Below are positions 1 to 5,968 of a stretch of DNA of 7,203 nt, piece by piece. The DNA comes from Burkholderiaceae bacterium (lineage in GTDB: Bacteria; Pseudomonadota; Gammaproteobacteria; Burkholderiales; Burkholderiaceae_C): contig JAISNB010000025.1 in assembly GCA_031276435.1 (NCBI GenBank), positions 1 to 7,203 on the forward strand, in the 5' to 3' direction. The notes beneath the pieces were generated by a model. That model was not told the DNA's origin and ran no database searches. It saw nothing but the letters and a program-made list of their open reading frames with translations. Made by a program: the position numbers and the translations under genes. Position 1 is the first letter of the stretch. Each line of letters opens with the position of its first letter.

Positions 1-12
1 GGAATTGGCAGG

Positions 13-1221
13 TCAGTACAGCAGAAAAGGGCGGCGCGCCGTGGCCCAGGCGGCTTCGTCGGCTGTGGCCAGCGCGTCCAGGTCGGCGGGTTGTGCTTGG
101 GCGTCGTCCACCCATTCGCGCAGCAGCTCGCTGCCGTTGATGAGGTCGATGGCGAGGCGGTCGCGCTCGTATTCATAGACGAAGTTGTCGCGCCACAGCG
201 GGTAGTCGCGCTTTTGCAGGCGCAGGGCTTTGAATGCCAGCGCCTGCAAGCGCCATGGTTTGAAGGCGGCGTGGTCGTAGTGGCCGGGGTCCTGGACGTG
301 GATTTGCAGGCCCGCGCAGAGTTGGCCCGCGTGTTTGTGGAAGGTGGGTTCAAACCAGCATTCGCGCAGGCGGCAGCCTTGCAGCCAATGGCGGGGCGCC
401 AGGCGCCGCATGTCGGCCAGCAGTTGGCGAGCGTCGATGTCGGGCGCGCCAAACAGTTCCAGCGGGCGCGTGGTGCCGCGTCCTTCGGACAGGGTGGTGC
501 CTTCGAGCATGACGGTGCCAGCGTAGGCGCGGGCCATCCAGAGGTTGGGCGCGTTGGGGCTGGGGTTGATCCAGGTGCGTTCGGCGGGCCAGCCATAGCC
601 GGGCGCGGTGTCGGGCCGCCAGTTTTGCATGGGGATGACGCGGTATTCGAGTTGGAGGCCCAGCGCGGCTTTGAACCAGTGCCCGAGTTCGCCCATGGTC
701 AGGCCATGGCGCATGGGTATGGTGCCCGCGCCGACAAAGCTTTCCCAGCCGTCGCGCAGTGTCAAGCCTTCGATGGGACGGCCCGCGGGGTTGGGGCGGT
801 CGAGTACCCAGACGGCTTTGCCGCTTGCGGCGGCCGCTTCGAGTGTGTAGCGCAGTGTGGTGATGAAGGTGTAGATGCGGCAGCCCAGGTCTTGCAGGTC
901 GATGAGCAGGACGTCAAAGTGATCGAGCATGGCGGCGCTGGGGCGGCGCGTCTGGCCGTACAGGCTGAATACAGGGATGCCCAGGCGCGGGTCGGAAAAG
1001 TCGGCGGATTCGACCATGTTGTCTTGCTTGTCGCCGCGCAGGCCGTGTTGCGGACCAAAGGCCGCGGCAAGGCGCACGTCGGGCAGCGCGGCCAGTGCGT
1101 CCAGCGCGTGGGTCAACTCGCGCGTGACCGATGCGGGGTGCGCCAGCAAGGCCACGCGCCGCCCCGCCAGCGGCGCGCGCAGGTCGGGGTTCTGGAGAAA
1201 GTGTTCGAGGCCGGTTTTCAT
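13..1221 (-). CDS. DUF1343 / NamZ-like exo-beta-N-acetylmuramidase family protein
   Basis: The 402-residue product is a DUF1343 protein. The characterised member, NamZ of Bacillus (glycoside hydrolase family GH171), releases N-acetylmuramic acid from the non-reducing ends of peptidoglycan fragments. Visible family landmarks are GRRVALLAHPAS (20-31), FGPQHGLRGDKQDNM (55-69), LLIDLQDLGCRIYTF (105-119), DRPNPAGRP (141-149), the WINPSPNAPN segment (217-226) and EGTTLSEGRGTTRPLELFGAP (240-260). The ATG at 1221 was chosen because it sits in an ATGA overlap with the stop of the upstream gene and homology begins right after it. An in-frame ATG further upstream would add 73 unlike residues that merely read through the neighbour. 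No signal peptide is visible from this start, so the protein is probably cytoplasmic, unlike many secreted relatives. Oddly, the usual PEHG motif reads PQHG (Gln58). The family assignment is firm; the exact substrate is inferred. Confidence 0.9.
   Translation of the reverse strand: MKTGLEHFLQNPDLRAPLAGRRVALLAHPASVTRELTHALDALAALPDVRLAAAFGPQHGLRGDKQDNMVESADFSDPRLGIPVFSLYGQTRRPSAAMLDHFDVLLIDLQDLGCRIYTFITTLRYTLEAAAASGKAVWVLDRPNPAGRPIEGLTLRDGWESFVGAGTIPMRHGLTMGELGHWFKAALGLQLEYRVIPMQNWRPDTAPGYGWPAERTWINPSPNAPNLWMARAYAGTVMLEGTTLSEGRGTTRPLELFGAPDIDARQLLADMRRLAPRHWLQGCRLRECWFEPTFHKHAGQLCAGLQIHVQDPGHYDHAAFKPWRLQALAFKALRLQKRDYPLWRDNFVYEYERDRLAIDLINGSELLREWVDDAQAQPADLDALATADEAAWATARRPFLLY
1218..1221 (-). 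promoter_or_regulatory. ATGA start/stop overlap (translational coupling)
   Basis: Read on the minus strand, ATGA contains the ATG of the DUF1343 gene and the TGA of the DOMON-like gene. It is the second four-base overlap in the operon and sets the DUF1343 start. Confidence 0.75.
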
Positions 1222-1799
1222 GAGGCAGCATCTGGCAGCGGCGCAATGCGCAGCAGCCACGCGCTGCGGCGGTGAAAGTCGGGCTTGGTGGCCGTGTGCG
1301 CCAGCGCCCAGTAGCTCAGTTGTCCGTCCTGCATTTCCACGACGGCGCACAGGCCCATTTGCCAGCCGGTGGCACGCTTGGGCAGCCACAGTGGCGGCAC
1401 TTGGACACTCAGGCTCAGCCGGTCGCCAAGGACGCTGCACGCGATTTGGGGTTGCGCGGCGTTTTGGAGCCGCCGGGTATCGTCGGGCGCGCGCTCGGCG
1501 TCAAAGGCGCAGGCCGCCCATTGGCCCGATGGGGAGAAGTTGAATTCGTGGTACGCAGGCAGGCCCTGCGCACCAATGAAGGCTTCAAAGCAGGTGTGCC
1601 GCCAAAGCCGCCGGGCTGGCGATGGCTGGGTGCGCACGGGCAGGCGCAGCGCCTGCACGTCGCCGTGCAGTTCGTAGTCCAGCCGCAAGCAGGGGTCTTT
1701 GCCCGATGGGCAGGCGCATGTGACGGCGATGCGCTGCACGGCCGGGCAGGGCGTTTCCGGGTGGCAAACCAGGTGGTGAGGGTGGGCGGCGGCGGTCAC
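1218..1799 (-). CDS. DOMON-like domain protein (MurB-associated type)
   Basis: The 193-residue product resembles the DOMON-like ligand-binding proteins found near, or fused to, MurB-like cell-wall functions. DOMON domains are beta-sandwiches that bind sugar or haem. Recognisable segments are LVCHPETPCPAV (10-21), LWRHTCFEAFIG (65-76), YHEFNFSPSGQWAACAFDAER (83-103) and LSYWALAHTATKPDFH (161-176). The GTG start at 1799 was chosen because it overlaps the DUF192 stop as GTGA and the conserved N-terminal segment follows at once. An in-frame ATG at 2015 would read antisense-like sequence through DUF192, and a second in-frame GTG at 1739 would remove the conserved start. No convincing Shine-Dalgarno precedes the GTG, so translation probably depends on termination of the upstream gene. 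There is no signal peptide. Nine cysteines in a small soluble protein are notable. The family call is from remembered motifs; the ligand is unknown. Confidence 0.78.
   Translation of the reverse strand: MTAAAHPHHLVCHPETPCPAVQRIAVTCACPSGKDPCLRLDYELHGDVQALRLPVRTQPSPARRLWRHTCFEAFIGAQGLPAYHEFNFSPSGQWAACAFDAERAPDDTRRLQNAAQPQIACSVLGDRLSLSVQVPPLWLPKRATGWQMGLCAVVEMQDGQLSYWALAHTATKPDFHRRSAWLLRIAPLPDAAS
1796..1799 (-). promoter_or_regulatory. GTGA start/stop overlap (translational coupling)
   Basis: Read on the minus strand, the four bases GTGA contain the GTG start of the DOMON-like gene and the TGA stop of DUF192. No good Shine-Dalgarno precedes the GTG, which fits re-initiation by ribosomes finishing DUF192. 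This junction decides the start of the DOMON-like gene. Confidence 0.7.
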
Positions 1800-2284
1800 T
1801 TGCGCTGGAATATCTTGCCGCCCAGTTTGTGGCCTGCCTGGATGTGGCGGCTGGCAAACCAGCCCTGGTTCATTTCCAGCACATAGCGCACGGGTTTGGC
1901 CGAGCAGTGGGGCGCTTCGCTCAAGGGGGTCATGTCTTGCAGATTGGCGATGACGCCGTCGTCTTGCACAAAGGCGGCGGTCAGTGCGATAAGGGTGTTG
2001 CGCATCCAGAAGCATTGGGTGGCGGGCTGTTCAAAGATGAACAGCATGCCTTCGTGCTGCGGCATTTGCGTGCGGTGCATGAGGCCGGTTTGGCGCTGCT
2101 CGGGCGTGGCGGCCACTTGTGCGTCGATGCGGTGCATGCCCACCGTGATTTGCGTGCGCGGCAGGTTCAGTTGCGGGCTGCTGCCGTCGTTGGCGGGCAG
2201 TTGTTGCGCCAGGGCGAGCGCGCCAGAGGCAGCCAGCGCCAGGGCGGCAATCCAGTGGGTCAGGGCAAAGCGGCGGGCGGGCAT
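1796..2284 (-). CDS. Exported DUF192 family protein
   Basis: The 162-residue product starts with a Sec-type signal peptide: MPARR, a hydrophobic stretch at about 11-24, and a likely cleavage after ALA at 26. Mature residues from about 43 to 155 form a DUF192 domain. Its hallmarks are GLMHRTQMPQHEGMLFIFE (67-85), FWMRNTLIALTAAFVQDDG (92-110) and the closing ALEM-like VLEMNQGWF with a basic, Gly-rich end. DUF192 is a small beta-rich domain of unknown biochemical function, usually periplasmic or lipoprotein-anchored in proteobacteria. The ATG at 2284 gives the signal peptide at the very N-terminus; an in-frame ATG at 2374 would bury it behind 30 atypical residues. The gene is first in a three-gene minus-strand operon and its stop overlaps the next start by four bases. 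I see no strong ribosome binding site or sigma-70 promoter upstream. Confidence 0.88.
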   Translation of the reverse strand: MPARRFALTHWIAALALAASGALALAQQLPANDGSSPQLNLPRTQITVGMHRIDAQVAATPEQRQTGLMHRTQMPQHEGMLFIFEQPATQCFWMRNTLIALTAAFVQDDGVIANLQDMTPLSEAPHCSAKPVRYVLEMNQGWFASRHIQAGHKLGGKIFQRK

Positions 2285-2381
2285 GGGTGTATGTGGCGTG
2301 CGAATCAAACAAAACGGCTGGGCGCGAAGCTGCGCGGCCCATGCCTTCCGATGGGGATGATGCGCAACCGCCAAGCATAAA

Positions 2382-2395
2382 GGGTTTCAGAACCC
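2382..2395. repeat. Short inverted repeat GGGTT-tcag-AACCC
   Basis: A perfect 5-base inverted repeat with a 4-base loop lies in the divergent intergenic region. On the minus strand it is followed by CTTTAT, so it looks like a very small hairpin with a short T run. It is too weak to call a terminator and could equally be a protein-binding site or chance. Confidence 0.3.
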
Positions 2396-2412
2396 GTTCA
2401 GCAGAAAGGTCA

Positions 2413-2439
2413 TGTCGCATCTGTCGCCATCATGCGACA
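2413..2439. promoter_or_regulatory. Inverted repeat TGTCGCAT-N11-ATGCGACA, possible operator
   Basis: TGTCGCAT (2413-2420) and its exact reverse complement ATGCGACA (2432-2439) are separated by 11 bases. The spacer itself holds a third near-copy, TGTCGCCAT (2422-2430). Arm centres are 19 bases apart, close to two helical turns, which suits a dimeric regulator. The site lies 37 bases before the DUF1963 start and inside the region shared with the divergent DUF192 operon, so it could affect either. An RNA hairpin is the alternative reading. No regulator gene is present in the window. Confidence 0.4.
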
Positions 2440-2476
2440 ATGAAAACGGATCAACCCAAAAACCAAGGGAGACACC

Positions 2477-3325
2477 ATGGAGCAGCAAGTTCCGGCTGAC
2501 AAGACCGCCCTGCCAGAACCGCTGGCGGGCTGCATTGCGCAATTCAAGGTGGCCACGGCCATCCCGATGCTGCAACTGACCACCCAGGAAAAGCGCACCG
2601 GGCCGCTGGACAGCAAGTTTGGTGGCGTCCCGTACTTGCCGCCGGGTTTTGACTACCCGAGGGTCAGGACGGGCGATCTGGCCGGGCGGCCATTGCGGCT
2701 GCTGGCGCAACTGAATTTCAGCCAATTGCCTGCCTTGCCGGATTTCCCCCGATCGGGAATTCTCCAGTTTTTCATCGCTGACGGAAGCGACGGGCTGCAC
2801 GGCGCGGACTTCAACAATCCGACCGATCAAAACGCTTTCCGTGTGGTTTACCAGGCCGATACGACCAGGCCCCATCAGGAGTCGGCCTTGCCCGGATTCG
2901 ATCTGGAGAACAGCTGCTTTCCGATCAAGTCGCCCGAATTGAGTCTCGACGCCGCTTTGGGCAGCCAGGCGATGCCGGCAGAGGATTTGCGTTTCTGGAT
3001 GGCGTTCAAACCGTACTATCAGGCCGCGCGTGGCGTCGGCCAGGTGAGCGACGCCGATGACGAGCCGATCTATTGGGCGCTGACCAGCGGCGGCGGGCAT
3101 CGGCTTGGTGGCTATCCTTACTTTACGATAGACGATCCGCGGTACAGTGCGCCATCCTTGGCTGCCCACACCACATTGCTGTTGCAAATCGACAGTGAGT
3201 TCGGTGAAAAAAGGCATCGTATCTTGTGGGGAGATACGGCGGGTATTACTGTGTTCCTGATCGAGCCGCAGCGGCTGCGCGCGCTGGACTTTTCCAACGT
3301 GCTCTATTCTTGGGATTGCTGCTGA
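2477..3325 (+). CDS. DUF1963 / YwqG family protein
   Basis: The 282-residue product spans a full DUF1963 domain, the family of Bacillus subtilis YwqG. Family landmarks are SKFGGVPYLPPGF (46-58), LLAQLNFSQLP (75-85) followed by GILQFFI (94-100), GGGHRLGGYPYF (205-216), and a C-terminal block from LLLQIDSE (234-241) through WGDTAGITVFLI (251-262) to DFSNVLYSWDCC (271-282). The start is supported by GGGAG at about 2468-2472, followed by ACACC and ATG. No signal peptide or membrane segment is visible, so it should be cytosolic. The biochemical function of the family is unknown; some members sit near secreted-toxin loci and have been suspected of immunity roles, but no toxin gene is seen here. It stands alone between a divergent operon and icd. 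Base composition is less GC-rich in parts than the neighbours, which may indicate later arrival. Confidence 0.88.
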   Translation: MEQQVPADKTALPEPLAGCIAQFKVATAIPMLQLTTQEKRTGPLDSKFGGVPYLPPGFDYPRVRTGDLAGRPLRLLAQLNFSQLPALPDFPRSGILQFFIADGSDGLHGADFNNPTDQNAFRVVYQADTTRPHQESALPGFDLENSCFPIKSPELSLDAALGSQAMPAEDLRFWMAFKPYYQAARGVGQVSDADDEPIYWALTSGGGHRLGGYPYFTIDDPRYSAPSLAAHTTLLLQIDSEFGEKRHRILWGDTAGITVFLIEPQRLRALDFSNVLYSWDCC

Positions 3326-3332
3326 CCAGAAG

Positions 3333-3370
3333 CCGCTTTTGCGCCGGTGGCGCGCGCGGGCGCAAGGCGG
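3333..3370 (+). terminator. GC-rich hairpin after the DUF1963 gene, possible terminator
   Basis: TTGCGCC (3339-3345) pairs exactly with GGCGCAA (3359-3365), and the outer CCGC (3333-3336) pairs with GCGG (3367-3370) across a 2x1 internal loop. It begins eight bases after the DUF1963 stop and ends just before the icd promoter, the expected place for a terminator. No T run follows, so if it stops transcription it is not a classical intrinsic terminator. Confidence 0.35.
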
Positions 3371-3377
3371 GGTGGCC

Positions 3378-3406
3378 CTGACAAATGAAAGGGCCGTTGC
3401 TACAAT
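3378..3406 (+). promoter_or_regulatory. Sigma-70 type promoter for icd
   Basis: A -35 box CTGACA (3378-3383) is separated by exactly 17 bases from a -10 box TACAAT (3401-3406). Each box differs from consensus at one position, making this the best promoter-like match I noticed in the window. Transcription would start near 3413 and give icd a leader of about 100 bases. It lies just downstream of the hairpin behind the DUF1963 gene, consistent with icd being its own transcription unit. Confidence 0.7.
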
Positions 3407-3480
3407 GTTTTTGCCAGTGGCTGCGGTCTGCACAAAGGCTCAGGTTCCGGCGTTTGCAGGGCACTTTCTTCCGGTGTCCA

Positions 3481-3510
3481 AGATTTCAACCTCCACAACG
3501 GAGATTTCAA
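3481..3510 (+). repeat. Direct repeat AGATTTCAA in the icd leader, flanking the ribosome binding site
   Basis: AGATTTCAA occurs at 3481-3489 and again at 3502-3510, offset by 21 bases. The second copy overlaps the Shine-Dalgarno GGAGA (3500-3504), which lies 10 bases before the icd ATG. Between the copies, CTCC (3491-3494) can pair with GGAG (3500-3503) over a five-base loop and partly mask the ribosome binding site. Confidence 0.5.
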
Positions 3511-3514
3511 TTCC

Positions 3515-4768
<1,254 letters not shown>

Positions 4769-4822
4769 TCTGCAAAGCCGCCGCCGCCCGCGACGCGAGG
4801 GCCAGCCACCAACTGGGCAACG

Positions 4823-4864
4823 CCGCGCACGGCCCGTCAATGCGCGGACGCCGGACTGGTTTTT
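4823..4864 (+). terminator. Possible terminator hairpin between icd and tilS
   Basis: CCGCGCA (4823-4829) pairs perfectly with TGCGCGG (4841-4847) around an 11-base loop, and GGC/GCC (4816-4818/4850-4852) could extend it across an internal loop. A TTTTT run occurs at 4860-4864. The T run lies 12 bases beyond the main stem, farther than in a classical intrinsic terminator, so readthrough from icd into tilS is quite possible. Confidence 0.35.
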
Positions 4865-4869
4865 AGCCG

Positions 4870-5886
4870 ATGACCGCTGCGCTGCCGCCAACATCGCCCG
4901 CCGCCTGTTTGCCAGAGGCGGCGGGCGATGCCATTTGCGCGCGGCCAGTGGACGAAGCCATGGCGCACTGGGCGCGCAGCCAGCCAGCCTTGCCGTTGGC
5001 CGTGGCTTTCAGCGGCGGTGCCGATTCGTCCGCGCTTTTGGCGGCTTGCGCGCAACACTGGCCCGGCCAGGTGTATGCCTGGCACGTACACCACGGCTTG
5101 CAGGCGGCTGCCGACGATTTTGAGCGCCACTGCGTCGACCTGTGCGCGCGCCTTGGCGTTGCGCTGCAAGTGCGCCGCATTGCGGCCCGCAACGCGCCGG
5201 GCGAAAGCCCGGAAGCCGCCGCGCGGCGCGCCCGCTATGCCGCACTGGACGATATGGCGGAGCAAAACACCATCCGCACCGTGACGCTGGGCCACCATGC
5301 CGACGATCAGGTGGAAACCCTGCTGCTGGCGCTCTCGCGCGGCGCGGGCATTGCGGGCCTGGCAGGCATGCCCCGACACTGGCAGCGCGGCGCGGTGCAC
5401 TACGTGCGCCCGCTGCTGGACGTGCCCGCGGCCAGCACGCGCGCGTGGCTGCGCCTGCGCGGCCTGCCCTGGGTGGAAGACCCGAGCAACACCGACGCGC
5501 GCTACACCCGCAACCGTATCCGCGCGCTGGTCTTGCCCGCGCTGGAAGCGGCGTTCCCGCAATTTCGGCAAACCTTTGCGCGCAGCGCCGCGCATGCCGC
5601 GCAAGCGCGCGCGTTGTTGCAGGACATGGGCGCGCAAGACCTGCTGGCCGTGGGCAACCCGCCCCAACTGGCGGCGCTGCGCGCGCTGGCGCGCCCACGG
5701 CAAGCCAACGTGCTGCGCCATTGGCTGGCGGCCAGCCACGCCACCACGCCATCTGCCGCGCAACTTGGCGAATTGCTCGACCAGATCGAAGCCTGCGCCA
5801 CGCGCGGCCACCGCCTGATGCTGCGCGCGGGCGCGGGCCTTGTCCGCCGCGACGGCGAGGTGCTGCAATGGTCGCCGCGGCTATAA
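4870..5886 (+). CDS. tilS: tRNA(Ile)-lysidine synthetase
   Basis: TilS uses ATP to attach lysine to C34 of the CAU-anticodon tRNA-Ile, changing its reading to AUA and its charging to isoleucine; it is essential in most bacteria. The 338-residue product shows the N-type ATP pyrophosphatase loop AFSGGADSSALL (46-57), WHVHHGLQ (71-78), ARYAAL (121-126), GHHADDQVETLLL (141-153), RPLL (180-183) and EDPSNTDARYTRNRIR (203-218). After about residue 230 there is one helical C-terminal domain and then the end; the additional domain of the 432-residue E. coli enzyme is missing, as in the short Aquifex type. The start is not certain: the ATG at 4870 has no clear Shine-Dalgarno and its first 40 residues are Ala/Pro-rich; the in-frame ATG at 4960 (residue 31) would still keep the whole catalytic core. 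It lies 101 bases after icd and 82 before lysC. Confidence 0.95.
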   Translation: MTAALPPTSPAACLPEAAGDAICARPVDEAMAHWARSQPALPLAVAFSGGADSSALLAACAQHWPGQVYAWHVHHGLQAAADDFERHCVDLCARLGVALQVRRIAARNAPGESPEAAARRARYAALDDMAEQNTIRTVTLGHHADDQVETLLLALSRGAGIAGLAGMPRHWQRGAVHYVRPLLDVPAASTRAWLRLRGLPWVEDPSNTDARYTRNRIRALVLPALEAAFPQFRQTFARSAAHAAQARALLQDMGAQDLLAVGNPPQLAALRALARPRQANVLRHWLAASHATTPSAAQLGELLDQIEACATRGHRLMLRAGAGLVRRDGEVLQWSPRL

Positions 5887-5906
5887 CCGCCGCCGGTGCA
5901 GCCGCT

Positions 5907-5912
5907 TACAAT
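5907..5912 (+). promoter_or_regulatory. Possible -10 box upstream of lysC
   Basis: TACAAT, the same hexamer as in the icd promoter, lies 56 bases before the lysC ATG. No matching -35 box is seen at 16-18 bases upstream (the 17-base position reads TAACCG). lysC may therefore have a weak or activator-dependent promoter, or be cotranscribed with tilS. Confidence 0.3.
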
Positions 5913-5929
5913 CAGCAGTTCGATTTGGC

Positions 5930-5945
5930 CCGGCTGTCACGCCGG
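5930..5945 (+). other. Small hairpin in the lysC leader
   Basis: CCGGC (5930-5934) and GCCGG (5941-5945) form a perfect five-base stem around TGTCAC, 23 bases before the lysC start. No T run follows, so it is not a terminator. It may be chance in GC-rich DNA. Confidence 0.25.
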
Positions 5946-5968
5946 AATTGAAGAAAAACATTCTCGCC

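Noticed and set aside
91..1275. A 394-codon plus-strand open frame opposite the DUF1343 gene
   Set aside because: Its translation is low-complexity Val/Ala/Gly-rich with no recognisable domain, while the opposite strand encodes a well-conserved family. It is a typical antisense shadow in GC-rich DNA.
2285..2402. A sigma-70 promoter for the minus-strand DUF192 operon
   Set aside because: Candidates such as TATGCT or TTTGAT on the minus strand lack an acceptable -35 box at 16-18 bases.
2412..2441. A sigma-70 promoter for the DUF1963 gene using GACAAT at 2436-2441
   Set aside because: The -10 match is partial and the expected -35 position reads TGTCGC, which hardly resembles the consensus.
2387..3433. 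A 348-codon minus-strand open frame opposite the DUF1963 gene
   Set aside because: No recognisable domain is seen; the plus-strand gene has a ribosome binding site and full family motifs.
4840..4866. An eight-codon leader frame (ATG to TAG) just before tilS
   Set aside because: No ribosome binding site precedes it, its start lies at the foot of a hairpin, and its codons are not regulatory-looking (Arg/Gly/Thr/Phe mixture).
4837..5868. A 343-codon minus-strand open frame opposite tilS
   Set aside because: It is Ala/Arg/Gln-rich and without motifs, whereas tilS carries every family motif on the plus strand.
5887..5968. A lysine riboswitch upstream of lysC
   Set aside because: Only 82 bases separate tilS and lysC, far less than a lysine riboswitch needs, and only one five-base stem is present.
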